Source of the DNA: Alphaproteobacteria bacterium
GTDB taxonomy: Bacteria > Pseudomonadota > Alphaproteobacteria > Rhodobacterales > Rhodobacteraceae
Assembly: GCA_030427405.1 (NCBI GenBank)
Contig: JAUHXK010000013.1
Location: 54,512 to 118,511, forward strand
DNA: 64,000 nucleotides
Direction of reading: 5' to 3'
Of this stretch, positions 34,638 to 44,824 are shown in pieces. Made by a program: the position numbers and the translations under genes. The stretch's first letter is position 1. Each line of letters opens with the position of its first letter. The notes beneath the pieces are model-generated. The model did not search any database and was not told the DNA's origin. It saw only the letters and a program-made list of their open reading frames with translations.

Positions 34638-35792
34638 TTATCCCAACAGCTCTCGGATCACCGCGTTCAAAACCGCGCGCCCGTTTTCCGTGGCCTTCAA
34701 TCGGCCCTCGGTATGAACGACCATCCCGAGTTCTGTCAGAGAGTCCAGCTTTTCCTGTGACAAGGATTGGCTCGCGAGCGCCGTATACCTGTCAACATCT
34801 AGACCCTCTGATATTCTAAGACACATCATAAGGTATTCTGAGGCTTGATCCTGTTTCACAAGTTCGGTGCGATCGCTCTCACCGGATCCGGTTGAAACTG
34901 CATCCAGCCATTTCTTTGGGGCCAGATGGGTTTCCGTTGCATATTTGCGCCCGTTCAGGGTCAGGCGTCCATGCGCTCCGGGTCCGATCCCGACGTAATC
35001 GCCATAACGCCAATAAATCAGATTGTGCTGCGATTCCGCGCCGGGTCGCGCGTGGTTGGATACCTCATAAGCAGGCAGGCCGTGCGCCTCGCAAATATCC
35101 TGGGTGGCAAGGTACATATCAGCGGCGCTGTCATCTTCGGGCAGGCCGCGCAGTTTGCCGACGGCGTAACGATCCCCAAACGCGGTGCCGTCCTCGATGG
35201 TCAGTTGATACAGCGACAGATGATCAACCGCCATCGACAGCGCCTCGGTCAGTTCTTCGCGCCAGGCGCCCAATGTCTGATGCTGGCGGGCATAGATCAT
35301 GTCGAAACTCACCCGGTCAAAACACGTGCGGGCGATGTCAAAGGCGGCGCGGGCTTCGGCGACGGTGTGGATGCGACCAAGCCGACGCAGGTCTTCATCG
35401 TTCAGCGCCTGCACCCCCATCGAGATACGGTTCACCCCGGCGTCGCGATACGCCGCAAAGCGGCCAGCCTCGACCGAGCCGGGATTGGCCTCAAGCGTGA
35501 TTTCCATATTATTGGCAGGGCGCCAGAGGGCGCGGGCCTCGTCAATGATGGCTGAGACGGTTTCGGGCGCCATCAGTGAAGGGGTCCCGCCGCCGAAAAA
35601 GATCGTGTTCAATACCCGGTCAGGCGTTTCGGCGGCCGAACGCTTTAGCTCTTGCAGATAGCATTCAAGCCATTGTTTTTGATCAATATTTTTGGAAACA
35701 TGGCTGTTGAAGTCGCAATAGGGGCACTTGGCCTCGCAAAAGGGCCAATGCACATACAGGCCAAAGCCCCCGTTGCGCCAATCATCCGCCAA
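34638..35792 (-). CDS. hemW: Radical SAM haem chaperone HemW
   Basis: This 384-residue protein has the HemW radical-SAM cluster motif with Cys19, Cys23 and Cys26 (PFCEAKCPYCDF), plus the preceding YVHWPF haem-linked segment and FFGGGTPSLM. HemW was long misnamed as oxygen-independent coproporphyrinogen oxidase; it inserts haem into respiratory enzymes. The extra Cys of HemN is absent, supporting HemW. Its start overlaps rdgB by 11 bases. Confidence 0.93.
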   Translation of the reverse strand: MADDWRNGGFGLYVHWPFCEAKCPYCDFNSHVSKNIDQKQWLECYLQELKRSAAETPDRVLNTIFFGGGTPSLMAPETVSAIIDEARALWRPANNMEITLEANPGSVEAGRFAAYRDAGVNRISMGVQALNDEDLRRLGRIHTVAEARAAFDIARTCFDRVSFDMIYARQHQTLGAWREELTEALSMAVDHLSLYQLTIEDGTAFGDRYAVGKLRGLPEDDSAADMYLATQDICEAHGLPAYEVSNHARPGAESQHNLIYWRYGDYVGIGPGAHGRLTLNGRKYATETHLAPKKWLDAVSTGSGESDRTELVKQDQASEYLMMCLRISEGLDVDRYTALASQSLSQEKLDSLTELGMVVHTEGRLKATENGRAVLNAVIRELLG

Positions 35793-36396
35793 AGCAGCCC
35801 TTCACGAACATCTCCACCGCGCGGCCGCGATGGCTGATCTTGTTCTTTTCCCAACGATCCATCTCGGCAAATGTAATGTCGTGGCCTTCGGGGACAAACA
35901 TCGGGTCATAGCCGAAGCCGTCCTTGCCACGGATCGGCCAGGTCAGATGACCAGGCGCGACGCCTTCGAACACTTCGTCATGACCATCGGGCCAGGCCAG
36001 AACCAGGGTGCAGCGGAACTGCGCGGTGCGCGGGCGCGGGGCGTTCATGGCCTCAAGCTCACTGTTGGCACGGGTCATGGCCATCATGAAATCGCGGCCA
36101 TTGCCGGTTTCGGCCCAGTCGGCGGTGTAGACGCCGGGCGCACCATCCAACGCGTCGATGGTGATCCCGGAATCGTCCGACAGCGCAGGCAGCCCGGTTG
36201 CCTTGGCGGCGGCATGTGCCTTGATCCGAGCGTTACCGACAAAAGTGTCTTCGGTCTCTTCCGGTTCGGGCAGGTTCATCTCAGCCGCGCCAACCACCGT
36301 CACGCCAAAGGGGGTGAGGAGATGCGCCATCTCTTCAAGCTTGCCTTTGTTGTGGGTGGCGACCAACAGCCTGTCGCCGTCGAACTTGCGGGTCAT
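35782..36396 (-). CDS. rdgB: XTP/dITP diphosphatase RdgB (Ham1)
   Basis: From ATG 36396 (overlapping the rph stop by ATGA) the product is 204 residues, the family size; the longer open frame upstream is antisense-like sequence within rph. Motifs: [19 protein letters not shown]-like [13 protein letters not shown] and [12 protein letters not shown]. It hydrolyses non-canonical purine nucleotides (XTP, dITP) before they enter DNA. Confidence 0.94.
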   Translation of the reverse strand: MTRKFDGDRLLVATHNKGKLEEMAHLLTPFGVTVVGAAEMNLPEPEETEDTFVGNARIKAHAAAKATGLPALSDDSGITIDALDGAPGVYTADWAETGNGRDFMMAMTRANSELEAMNAPRPRTAQFRCTLVLAWPDGHDEVFEGVAPGHLTWPIRGKDGFGYDPMFVPEGHDITFAEMDRWEKNKISHRGRAVEMFVKGCFGG

Positions 36397-37106
36397 GCGG
36401 TGGCGGCTTTCTGGGCGGCGGCCAGTTCGCCAACGCCTTTTTCGGCCAGATCCATCAATTGATCCATCTGCGCGCGGCTGAAGACTGAGCCTTCGGCGCT
36501 CATCTGTACTTCGATCAACTTGCCCGAGCCGGTCATGATGAAGTTGCCGTCTACGCCCGCCTCGCTGTCTTCGGGGTAGTCGAGGTCCAGCACCGGTTGA
36601 CCCGCGTAGATGCCGCAAGACACAGCAGCGACCGGATCAACCAGAGGGTCGGAAATCACGTCACCCGCTTTCATCAGCTTGTTCACGGCCAGCCGCAGCG
36701 CCACCCAACCGCCGGTGATCGAGGCGCAGCGGGTGCCGCCGTCGGCCTGGATCACGTCGCAGTCAACGGTGATTTGACGTTCCCCCAGGGCGACGCGATC
36801 CACGCCCGCGCGCAGGGCGCGGCCAATCAGGCGCTGGATTTCGACGGTACGGCCGCCTTGCTTGCCGCTGGCGGCCTCGCGCCGCATCCGTGTGTTGGTT
36901 GCGCGGGGCAGCATGCCGTATTCGGCAGTGACCCAACCCAGGCCCGAGCCCTTGATGAATGGCGGTACGCGATCTTCGATTGTGGCAGTACACAGCACAT
37001 GGGTGTCGCCCATCTTGATCAGGCAGGAACCTTCGGCATGTTTGGTAAAACCCGTTTCGATGGAAACGGCGCGCATTTCGTTTAGATCACGTCCTGAGGG
37101 TCGCAT
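36393..37106 (-). CDS. rph: Ribonuclease PH
   Basis: This 237-residue phosphorolytic exonuclease begins [20 protein letters not shown] and has [14 protein letters not shown] and [16 protein letters not shown], which hold the phosphate and metal sites. It trims tRNA 3' ends. It is divergent from hrcA (112 bp gap) and coupled to rdgB and hemW downstream. Confidence 0.96.
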   Translation of the reverse strand: MRPSGRDLNEMRAVSIETGFTKHAEGSCLIKMGDTHVLCTATIEDRVPPFIKGSGLGWVTAEYGMLPRATNTRMRREAASGKQGGRTVEIQRLIGRALRAGVDRVALGERQITVDCDVIQADGGTRCASITGGWVALRLAVNKLMKAGDVISDPLVDPVAAVSCGIYAGQPVLDLDYPEDSEAGVDGNFIMTGSGKLIEVQMSAEGSVFSRAQMDQLMDLAEKGVGELAAAQKAATA

Positions 37107-37218
37107 GGGAAATCCTTTGTTTGCTGGCTTGGGGATACCGCCCCGCAGCGTTACGATGCAACCCCGATTGACCTTTCGTGGGCCTGCTATTTAATGACAA
37201 ACCAGCAGGGGAAGACGC

Positions 37219-38283
37219 ATGAGCGAAGCGAGCAAAATTCTGGACGAGATGAACGATCGGTCGCGCGAGGTGTTTCGGCTGATCGTGGAAAGCTATCTGG
37301 ACAGCGGTGAACCGGTCGGCAGCCGGACCCTGACGCGCACGCTTTCGGAAAAAGTCAGCGCGGCGACGGTGCGCAACGTTATGCAGGATCTCGAATTCCT
37401 GGGCCTGCTCGACAGCCCACATGTCAGTGCGGGGCGTATTCCGACCCAACAGGGTTTGCGAATGTTCGTGGATGGATTGCTTGAAGTCGGGGATCTTGGT
37501 GCCGATGATCGGCAGAAGCTGGACGAGACATTAGGCTCTAATGCGGGTGATGTGGGCGGGATGCTGGACCGCGTCGGATCGGCCTTGTCGCATGTGACAC
37601 GCGGCGCATCGCTGGTGCTGACGCCCAAGCACGAGGCCGAAATCAAGCATATCGAATTTGTTTCGCTTGGCCATGATCGCGCGCTGGTGGTTCTGGTGTT
37701 CTCGGATGGGCATGTTGAAAACCGGCTGTTCACGCCGCCGCCGGGTCAGACGCCCAGTTCGATGCGTGAGGCCGCCAATTTCCTGAATGCGCTGATTGAA
37801 GGACGGACCCTGAGCGAAGTGCGCCGCCAGATGCAATCGCAGATCACGGCGCGGAAACAGGAAATCGACGCGCTGGCACGCGAAATGGTCGAAAGCGGGA
37901 TGGCCGCCTGGGACGGAGATGGCGCCGACTCGGCCCGTTTGATCGTGCGGGGGCGGGCGAATCTGCTGCACGAACCCGGCCACGAAGAAGAGCTGGACCG
38001 CATTCGGACGCTGTTTGACGACCTGGAGCGGAAACGCGATATCGCCGAATTTCTGGAATTGACCGAAGATGGCGAGGGTGTGCGCATTTTTATTGGCTCT
38101 GAGAACAAACTTTTCTCACTTTCGGGTTCCTCTTTGGTGGTGTCTCCATATATGAACGCTGATCGTAAGATAATTGGTGCGGTTGGGGTCATCGGGCCCA
38201 CACGTCTGAATTATGGACGGATCGTGCCGATCGTGGATTATACGGCGCAACTGGTCGGCAGGCTGATTTCCGACCGGAGCTAG
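37219..38283 (+). CDS. hrcA: Heat-inducible transcription repressor HrcA
   Basis: This 354-residue repressor has an N-terminal winged helix (RSREVFRLIVESYLDSGEPV, then SRTLTRTLSEKVSAATVRNVM) and the core GAF-like dimer domain ending in GPTRLNYGRIVPIVDYTAQLV. HrcA binds CIRCE elements upstream of groESL. No CIRCE (TTAGCACTC inverted repeat) is visible upstream of this gene, so it does not appear autoregulated that way. A TTGACC/TATTTA pair upstream (37168, 37188) is poorly spaced. grpE follows after 10 bp. Confidence 0.95.
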   Translation: MSEASKILDEMNDRSREVFRLIVESYLDSGEPVGSRTLTRTLSEKVSAATVRNVMQDLEFLGLLDSPHVSAGRIPTQQGLRMFVDGLLEVGDLGADDRQKLDETLGSNAGDVGGMLDRVGSALSHVTRGASLVLTPKHEAEIKHIEFVSLGHDRALVVLVFSDGHVENRLFTPPPGQTPSSMREAANFLNALIEGRTLSEVRRQMQSQITARKQEIDALAREMVESGMAAWDGDGADSARLIVRGRANLLHEPGHEEELDRIRTLFDDLERKRDIAEFLELTEDGEGVRIFIGSENKLFSLSGSSLVVSPYMNADRKIIGAVGVIGPTRLNYGRIVPIVDYTAQLVGRLISDRS

Positions 38284-38293
38284 AGGGTAGAAG

Positions 38294-38857
38294 ATGGCAG
38301 AGCCCAAGAACGAAGATTTTCTGGATGATATCGCGACCGCCGAGGCGGAAGAGCTGGCCGAGGAATTTGCCGAGATCAGCGAAGAGGCGCTGGAACTTGA
38401 TGCGCTGCGCGCGGAGCGGGACGATTACAAGGACAAGTTCATGCGCGCGCTGGCTGATGCCGAGAATGCGCGCAAGCGTGGCGACAAGGCCCGCCGCGAT
38501 GCGGAACAGTATGGCGGCTCAAAGCTGGCGCGGGATATGTTGCCGGTCTACGACAACATGAAACGCGCGCTTGAGGCGGCCACGGATGAACAGAAAGAGG
38601 TTGCCGCCGGGCTGATCGAGGGGGTCGAGTTGACCATGCGTGCGCTGAGGGACGTCTTCCAGAAACACGGGATCGAAGTGATCACGCCCGAGGTTGGCGA
38701 CCGGTTTGACCCGAACGTACATGAGGCGATGTTCGAGGCACCTGTGCCCGGAACCAAAGCCGGGGATATCATTCAGGTATCGGCCGAAGGCTTCATGTTG
38801 CATGACCGCTTGCTGCGGCCGGCACAGGTTGGTGTTTCTTCGACACCTGCCAGCTGA
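38294..38857 (+). CDS. grpE: Nucleotide exchange factor GrpE
   Basis: This 187-residue protein has an acidic N-terminus, a long coiled coil (about 25-85, with AEELAEEFAEISEEALELDA and ENARKRGDKARRDAEQYG) and the C-terminal beta domain with RFDPNVHEAMFEAP and LLRPAQVGVS. It releases ADP from DnaK. It is co-directional with hrcA, a common pairing, and is followed by a strong hairpin. Confidence 0.95.
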   Translation: MAEPKNEDFLDDIATAEAEELAEEFAEISEEALELDALRAERDDYKDKFMRALADAENARKRGDKARRDAEQYGGSKLARDMLPVYDNMKRALEAATDEQKEVAAGLIEGVELTMRALRDVFQKHGIEVITPEVGDRFDPNVHEAMFEAPVPGTKAGDIIQVSAEGFMLHDRLLRPAQVGVSSTPAS

Positions 38858-38876
38858 TTGGCCTCGGTGAGGCCAA
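38858..38876 (+). terminator. Stem-loop after grpE
   Basis: TTGGCCTC and GAGGCCAA form an 8-bp perfect stem with loop GGT, beginning at the grpE stop. A small GCC-TTC-GGC hairpin and the repeat-like tail at 38877-38913 follow instead of a T run. Confidence 0.6.
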
Positions 38877-38913
38877 GCCTTCGGCGAGAGTATTTGTGAA
38901 AAGATGAAGGGGC
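38877..38913. repeat. Candidate dispersed intergenic element of the Roseobacter type
   Basis: The segment CCTTCGGCGAGAGTATTT followed by an A-rich GAAAAGATGAAGG tail resembles short elements of the form CCTCCGGCGGGAGTATTT seen after genes in many Roseobacter-group genomes. There is only one copy in this window, so the call rests on remembered similarity. Confidence 0.4.
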
Positions 38914-38915
38914 GG

Positions 38916-41549
38916 TCAGGACTTGGCCGCCTCTTTCAGTTTGTAGATCAGGTCGAGCGCTTCGCGCGGGCTGAGGTCATCCGGGAGGATCTCGTCGAGC
39001 ATATCGGCAACCGGCGATGACTTGGGCGCGGGGGGCGGCGGCGGAGGGGCGGCGGAAAACAGCGGCAGGTCGTCGATAAGGGCTTTTTGCTTGCCGCCTT
39101 CCCGTTCGGTTTTTTCAAGCTGATCCAGAACGATGCGGGCGCGGTCGACGACTGATGCGGGCAGGCCGGCAAGTTGTGCAACCTGCACGCCATAGGACCG
39201 GTCGGCGGCGCCCTTGTGGACCTCGTGCAGGAAGATGACCTCGCCTTCCCATTCCTTGACGGCGACGGTTGCGTTTTCGACACCTTCCAGATTGGCGGCA
39301 AGCGCCGTGAGCTCGTGATAGTGGGTCGCGAACAATGCCCGGCATTGGTTGGCGGCGTGCAGATGTTCGAGCGTGGCCCAGGCGATGGAGAGGCCGTCGT
39401 ATGTGGCGGTGCCGCGCCCGATTTCATCGAGGATGACCAATGCGCGGTTATCGGCCTGATTCAGGATGGCTGCGGTTTCGACCATTTCTACCATGAATGT
39501 CGAACGCCCGCGGGCCAGGTCATCCGATGCGCCTACGCGGCTGAAAAGCTGACTGACGACGCCGATATGGACCTGTTCCGCCGGAACATAGCTTCCCATT
39601 TGGGCGAGCAGCGCAATCAGGGCGTTTTGGCGCAGAAAGGTTGATTTACCTGCCATGTTGGGGCCGGTCAGCAACCAGATGGCGGCACCGTCCTGGGCGC
39701 TGAGGTTGCAGTCATTGGCGATGAAGGCATCGCCGTTCTGCTGGCGAAGGGCATGTTCCACAACCGGGTGGCGACCACCTTGCACATCGAAGGCGCGAGA
39801 GGTGTCGACCTGCGGTCGGCACCAGTTTTCGCCGCGTGCCAGATCAGCCAGCGCGGTGGCCAGATCAAGTTCGGCCAGCCCTCGGGCCGCTTGGTTCAGG
39901 CGGGCGGCGGCAGCCAGAATTTCGCCAGAAAGCCTTTGATAGAGCCGCTTTTCTATCTCTAGCGCCAGGTTCCCCGCGTTTAGAATGCGGGTTTCGATTT
40001 CGGAAAGCTCGACCGTTGTAAACCGCACCTGGTTGGCGGTTGTCTGACGGTGGATATAGGTCTCGGAAAACGGCGGGTTCAGCATCTTCTCGGCATGGGT
40101 GGCCGTGGTTTCGATGAAATAGCCAAGCACGTTGTTGTGCTTGATCTTCAGCGAGGCGATGCCGGTATGTTCCGCGTATTTCTGCTGAAACCCTGCGATG
40201 ACAGAGCGGCCTTCGTCGCGCAGGGTACGGGCTTCGTCCAGTTCGGAGTCGAAACCGGGCGCGATAAAGCCGCCATCGCGGGTCAGCAGGGGCGGTTCGG
40301 CGACAAGGGCGTCGTCCAGCAGCGTCAGCAAGTCGTCGAACCCGGTCAGGTTTTGCACTGCGGTGGAAAGCAGGACGGGCAGGTCACGGGGTTCACACAG
40401 TCCGGCGATGGTCGCCGCCTGCGCCAGACCGTTTCGGATGGCGGCCAGATCGCGGGGACCGCCGCGGTCCAGTGACAGCCGCGACAGGGCGCGGTCCAGA
40501 TCGGGGGTTTTGCGCAACGCCTCGCGCAGGTCCGACGCGGTCAGGCTGTCTTCGGCGGCGAAACTTACCGCGTCCAGACGGGCGTGGATGACGTCAAGGT
40601 TTCGCGACGGGCTTGAGAGACGCTGTTCAAGCAGCCGCGCGCCCCCCGGCGTGACCGTGCGATCGACCACCGACAGCAGCGATCCGGCGCGTCCCCCGGA
40701 CAGAGATCGTGTCAGTTCCAGATTGCGTCGCGTCGCGGCATCGATCTGCACGACCCGGTCCTCGGATTCCTTCAAGGGTGTTTGCAGAAGGGGCAGTTTG
40801 CCCTTTTGCGTGATCTCCAGATAGTCGATCAGCGCGCCCATGGCTGAAATTTCGGCACGTCCGAAGGTGCCAAACGCGTCCAGCGCACCCACGTGAAACA
40901 ACCCGCAGATGCGTTTTTCTGCTGCTGTGCTGTCGAAGCTGGCGCGCCCAACCGGGGTCAGCGAAATGCCCAGGTCGTGCGCGGGTTCGTACAGCTTGTC
41001 TTGCGCCCCGTCGGCGACAATCAGCTCGGATGGCGCCAGCCGCGCCAGCTCGGGGCTGAGGCGCACGGATGTCAAAGGCATCACGTGAAACGCACCCGTG
41101 GAGATGTCCGCCCAGGCCAGTGCGGCCTGGTCCCGCACCTCGGCATACGCGGCCAGAAAGTTGTGCCGACGGGCCTCAAGCAGGGCGTCTTCGGTCAGGG
41201 TGCCGGGCGTCACCAGACGCACGACATCGCGCTTTACCACTGATTTAGAGCCTCTTTTCTTGGCCTCAGCGGGGCTTTCCATCTGTTCGCAGACGGCCAC
41301 GCGAAAGCCTTTGCGGATCAGGGTCAGCAGATAGCCCTCGGCCGAATGCACCGGCACGCCACACATCGGGATATCGGTGCCATTGTGCTTGCCGCGTTTG
41401 GTCAGGGCGATATCCAGCGCCTCGGCGGCATTCACGGCATCCTCAAAGAACATCTCGTAGAAATCGCCCATGCGGTAGAACAGCAGGGCGTCGGCATGGG
41501 CCTCTTTGATCTCGAGATATTGCGCCATCATTGGCGTGACTGTGGACAA
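38916..41549 (-). CDS. mutS: DNA mismatch repair protein MutS
   Basis: The start is chosen at TTG 41549, six bases after AAAGGG, giving 877 residues; ATG 41531 is the alternative, and the frame stays open further upstream without similarity. The mismatch-binding domain has FYRMGDFYEMFFEDA (the Phe-x-Glu wedge) and GIPMCGVP-like DIPMCGVPVHSAEGY. The ATPase has LLTGPNMAGKSTFLRQ, LVILDEIGRGTATYDG and ATHYHELTAL. A poly-proline linker (APPPPPPAPKSS) precedes the C-terminal dimer helix. It starts post-replicative mismatch repair. It is divergent from maeB. Confidence 0.95.
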   Translation of the reverse strand: MSTVTPMMAQYLEIKEAHADALLFYRMGDFYEMFFEDAVNAAEALDIALTKRGKHNGTDIPMCGVPVHSAEGYLLTLIRKGFRVAVCEQMESPAEAKKRGSKSVVKRDVVRLVTPGTLTEDALLEARRHNFLAAYAEVRDQAALAWADISTGAFHVMPLTSVRLSPELARLAPSELIVADGAQDKLYEPAHDLGISLTPVGRASFDSTAAEKRICGLFHVGALDAFGTFGRAEISAMGALIDYLEITQKGKLPLLQTPLKESEDRVVQIDAATRRNLELTRSLSGGRAGSLLSVVDRTVTPGGARLLEQRLSSPSRNLDVIHARLDAVSFAAEDSLTASDLREALRKTPDLDRALSRLSLDRGGPRDLAAIRNGLAQAATIAGLCEPRDLPVLLSTAVQNLTGFDDLLTLLDDALVAEPPLLTRDGGFIAPGFDSELDEARTLRDEGRSVIAGFQQKYAEHTGIASLKIKHNNVLGYFIETTATHAEKMLNPPFSETYIHRQTTANQVRFTTVELSEIETRILNAGNLALEIEKRLYQRLSGEILAAAARLNQAARGLAELDLATALADLARGENWCRPQVDTSRAFDVQGGRHPVVEHALRQQNGDAFIANDCNLSAQDGAAIWLLTGPNMAGKSTFLRQNALIALLAQMGSYVPAEQVHIGVVSQLFSRVGASDDLARGRSTFMVEMVETAAILNQADNRALVILDEIGRGTATYDGLSIAWATLEHLHAANQCRALFATHYHELTALAANLEGVENATVAVKEWEGEVIFLHEVHKGAADRSYGVQVAQLAGLPASVVDRARIVLDQLEKTEREGGKQKALIDDLPLFSAAPPPPPPAPKSSPVADMLDEILPDDLSPREALDLIYKLKEAAKS

Positions 41550-41626
41550 AGCGGACCCTTTCTGGCGTTTTCCGAAGGCGACATTACAAATCCCCCTTCG
41601 GCTGTGAAAGGCGAAAAGTATAACCG

Positions 41627-41655
41627 TTGAGGCGCGCACCTGCCTGCGCTATGAG
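41627..41655 (+). promoter_or_regulatory. Candidate sigma70 promoter for maeB
   Basis: TTGAGG (41627-41632), a 17-bp spacer and TATGAG (41650-41655) end 28 bp before the maeB ATG at 41684. This argues against the longer open frame that begins at 41627. Confidence 0.5.
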
Positions 41656-41683
41656 GCATAGGCCCCGCAGCAGCAAAGAAACG

Positions 41684-43948
41684 ATGAATCCGATGCCCAA
41701 GACGAAAATCACCAAAGAAGAGGCGCTGGCCTTTCACCTGGAACCCAACCCCGGCAAGTGGGAGGTTCAGGCGACCGTGCCCATGACGACGCAGCGCGAT
41801 TTGTCATTGGCATACAGCCCCGGCGTTGCGGTTCCTTGTGAGGCCATCGCCGAGGCCCCGGAAACCGCTTATGACTATACCAACAAGGGCAACCTTGTGG
41901 CGGTGATCTCGAACGGGACCGCCGTGTTGGGTCTTGGCAATTTGGGTGCGCTGGGCTCGAAACCGGTGATGGAGGGGAAATCTGTCCTGTTCAAGCGGTT
42001 CGCCGATGTGAACTCGATCGATATCGAACTGGATACCGAGGATCCGGATGATTTCTGCCGGGCGGTGCGCCTGATGGGGCCGACCTTTGGCGGTATCAAC
42101 CTCGAAGACATCAAGGCGCCGGAGTGTTTCATCATCGAGCAGCGTCTGAAGGAAGAGATGGACATCCCCGTCTTTCATGACGACCAGCACGGAACAGCGG
42201 TGATCTGCGCAGCGGGTCTGATCAACGCGCTGCACATCTCGGGCAAGAAGATCGAGGATGTGAAGATCGTGCTGAACGGCGCGGGCGCAGCGGGGATCGC
42301 CTGTATCGAGCTGCTCAAGGCGATGGGTGCAAAGCACGAGAACTGCATCGTCTGCGACACCAAGGGCGTGATTTATCAGGGCCGGACCGAGGGGATGAAC
42401 CAATGGAAATCGGCCCATGCGATTACCACCGACCTGCGGACGCTTGAGGACGCCATGAAAGGCGCCGATGTGTTCCTGGGTGTTTCGGTCAAAGGGGCCG
42501 TGACGCAGGATATGGTTGCGTCGATGGCTGACAACCCGGTGATCTTTGCGATGGCCAACCCCGATCCGGAAATCACCCCGGAAGAAGCGCATGAGGTCCG
42601 CGTTGATGCCATTGTCGCCACCGGGCGCAGTGATTATCCGAACCAGGTCAACAACGTGCTGGGTTTTCCCTACCTGTTCCGTGGCGCGCTGGATATCCAT
42701 GCACGAGCCATCAATGACGAGATGAAGATCGCTTGCGCCCATGCGCTGGCTAGACTGGCGCGCGAGGATGTGCCGGACGAGGTCGCCATGGCCTACGGCA
42801 AATCTCTGACCTTTGGTCGTGACTACATTATTCCTACCCCGTTTGACCCGCGTCTGATCCACCGCATTCCACCTGCCGTTGCCAAGGCCGGTATGGATAC
42901 CGGCGCGGCGCGGCGTCCGATCATCGACATGGACGCTTATGAGCTGAGCCTGAAATCGCGCATGGACCCAACGGCCAGCATTCTGCGCGGGCTCAACGCG
43001 CGTGCGCGTGCGGCGCAAAGCCGGATGATCTTTGCCGAGGGGGATGACCCTCGTGTTCTGCGCGCGGCGGTGACCTATCAGCGCTCGGGCTTTGGCAAGG
43101 CGTTGGTCGTGGGGCGGCAGGACGACGTGAAAGAAAAGCTTGAGGCCGCGGGCCTGGGCGATGCGGTGCGCGAGCTTGAGGTGGTCAACGCCGCCAACAC
43201 GACGCATTTGGAAACCTATAAGGATTTTCTGTACCAGCGGTTGCAGCGCAAAGGGTTTGACCACAAGGATATTCACCGCCTTGCCGCGCGTGACAGGCAT
43301 GTTTTCTCCTCACTCATGCTGGCGCATGGCCATGGCGACGGGCTGGTAACTGGTGCCACCCGCAAATCGGCCCATGTTCTGGACCGGATCAACCACGTAT
43401 TCGACGCGGACGCCACGCATGGCGCCGCCGGGGTGACGGCGCTGTTGTACAAGGGGCGGATCGTGCTGATCGGTGACACGCTGGTGCATGAGTGGCCCGA
43501 TGAACATGACCTGGCCAATATCGCGGAACGCTCGGCTGCCGTTGCGCGGCACATGGGTCTTGAGCCGCGCGTCGCCTTTGTCAGCTTTTCGACATTCGGC
43601 TACCCGGTTTCAGAACGGGCCGAAAAGATGCACCGGGCCCCGGCAGTTCTGGATCAGCGCAAGGTCGATTTCGAATACGAGGGCGAGATGACCGTGGATG
43701 TGGCGCTGAACGTGGATCAGCAGGCGGCCTATCCGTTCTCGCGCCTGACCGGTCCGGCCAACATCCTGATCGTGCCCGCCCGCCATTCGGCCAGCATCTC
43801 GACCAAGCTTATGCAAGAGATGGGTGGGGCGACAGTAATCGGGCCAATCCTGTCCGGGATCGACAAGCAGGTTCAGATCTGCTCGACCGTTTCGACCGCG
43901 AACGATATTCTGAACATGGCCATTCTGGCCTCATGCGATATCGGGTAA
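41684..43948 (+). CDS. maeB: NADP-dependent malic enzyme with phosphotransacetylase-like domain
   Basis: This is a 754-residue, two-domain MaeB. The malic enzyme half (about 1-430) shows SLAYSPGVAVPC, GNLGALGSKPVMEGKSVLFK, FHDDQHGTAVICAAGL and the NADP loop VLNGAGAAGIACIELL. The C-terminal half (about 435-754) is PTA-like (FAEGDDPRVLRAAV, SFSTFGYPV) and regulatory rather than catalytic in known MaeB proteins, binding acetyl-CoA. It decarboxylates malate to pyruvate, feeding NADPH and acetyl-CoA during growth on C4 acids or acetate. Confidence 0.95.
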   Translation: MNPMPKTKITKEEALAFHLEPNPGKWEVQATVPMTTQRDLSLAYSPGVAVPCEAIAEAPETAYDYTNKGNLVAVISNGTAVLGLGNLGALGSKPVMEGKSVLFKRFADVNSIDIELDTEDPDDFCRAVRLMGPTFGGINLEDIKAPECFIIEQRLKEEMDIPVFHDDQHGTAVICAAGLINALHISGKKIEDVKIVLNGAGAAGIACIELLKAMGAKHENCIVCDTKGVIYQGRTEGMNQWKSAHAITTDLRTLEDAMKGADVFLGVSVKGAVTQDMVASMADNPVIFAMANPDPEITPEEAHEVRVDAIVATGRSDYPNQVNNVLGFPYLFRGALDIHARAINDEMKIACAHALARLAREDVPDEVAMAYGKSLTFGRDYIIPTPFDPRLIHRIPPAVAKAGMDTGAARRPIIDMDAYELSLKSRMDPTASILRGLNARARAAQSRMIFAEGDDPRVLRAAVTYQRSGFGKALVVGRQDDVKEKLEAAGLGDAVRELEVVNAANTTHLETYKDFLYQRLQRKGFDHKDIHRLAARDRHVFSSLMLAHGHGDGLVTGATRKSAHVLDRINHVFDADATHGAAGVTALLYKGRIVLIGDTLVHEWPDEHDLANIAERSAAVARHMGLEPRVAFVSFSTFGYPVSERAEKMHRAPAVLDQRKVDFEYEGEMTVDVALNVDQQAAYPFSRLTGPANILIVPARHSASISTKLMQEMGGATVIGPILSGIDKQVQICSTVSTANDILNMAILASCDIG

Positions 43949-43951
43949 GTC

Positions 43952-44824
43952 ATGGCAATCTGGAATCTCGGCTCGATCAATGCGGACATGGTTTATTCCA
44001 TGCCGCACCTGCCCGAACCCGGAGAGACACTTGCAGCGCGACGCCTTGAGCGGTTTCTGGGCGGCAAGGGCGCCAACATGTCGGTTGCCGCGGCCCGTGC
44101 CGGGTCGCATGTGGGGCATATCGGGGCTGTGGGCAGTGACGGTCATTGGGCGCGGGATCGGCTGACGGAATATGGCGTGGACACCAGACATGTCGTCGAC
44201 GCCCAGGTGCCGACCGGGCACGCCATCATCGCGGTGGATGATCAGGCCGAAAACCTGATCATACTGTACCCGGGGGCCAATCACGCCATTGACCCAGCGC
44301 ATCTGGGACAGGTCCTTTCGGGGGCGGAAACCGGCGATATCCTTGTGATGCAGAATGAAACCAACGCGCAGGTCGATGCGGCAAGGTTGGGGCGCGATCT
44401 TGGGTTGACTGTTTGCTATGCCGCCGCGCCATTTCAGGCCGAGGCTGTTCAGGCCGTCTTGCCCTATCTGGATTTCCTGATCCTCAACCAGGTCGAGGCC
44501 GAGCAATTGCAGGTAGCCACCGGGCTGGGCGCGGCGGATCTTGATGTTGAACATGTCATCGTGACGCTGGGGTCAGAAGGCGCGCAATATTTTCATCGCG
44601 GCGCGGCGCCGGTGCGTTTTGCGGCGCACAAGGTACGGGCCGTGGACACGACCGGTGCGGGCGACACCTTTACCGGCTATGTTCTGGCCGGGATGGACCG
44701 GGGGATGCCGATGGCGCAGGCGATAACGCTGGCCAATCGCGCGGCGGCGCTGATGGTCATGCGCCACGGAACCGCAGATGTCATCCCCGATTTGAAAGAG
44801 GTCCACGCCGCCCGGCTGGATTAA
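43952..44824 (+). CDS. Ribokinase-like PfkB family sugar kinase
   Basis: This 290-residue PfkB kinase has the N-terminal GSINADMVY and [15 protein letters not shown] (substrate Gly-Gly), and the C-terminal [16 protein letters not shown] with catalytic Asp. NADM in place of the usual NxD(L/I) of ribokinase fits RbsK, but no transporter or rbsD is nearby, so the substrate is uncertain. It begins 3 bp after the maeB stop. Its TAA overlaps the convergent msrA stop by four bases. Confidence 0.85.
   Translation: MAIWNLGSINADMVYSMPHLPEPGETLAARRLERFLGGKGANMSVAAARAGSHVGHIGAVGSDGHWARDRLTEYGVDTRHVVDAQVPTGHAIIAVDDQAENLIILYPGANHAIDPAHLGQVLSGAETGDILVMQNETNAQVDAARLGRDLGLTVCYAAAPFQAEAVQAVLPYLDFLILNQVEAEQLQVATGLGAADLDVEHVIVTLGSEGAQYFHRGAAPVRFAAHKVRAVDTTGAGDTFTGYVLAGMDRGMPMAQAITLANRAAALMVMRHGTADVIPDLKEVHAARLD

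Noticed and set aside
37107..37218. CIRCE element upstream of hrcA
   Set aside because: No TTAGCACTC/GAGTGCTAA pair is present in the gap.
40885..41093. parS-like ACGTGAAAC sequences inside mutS (near 40890-40900 and 41082-41093)
   Set aside because: They match the 16-bp site at only about 11 and 12 positions and one half is degraded, well below the two perfect copies; chance in coding DNA is enough.
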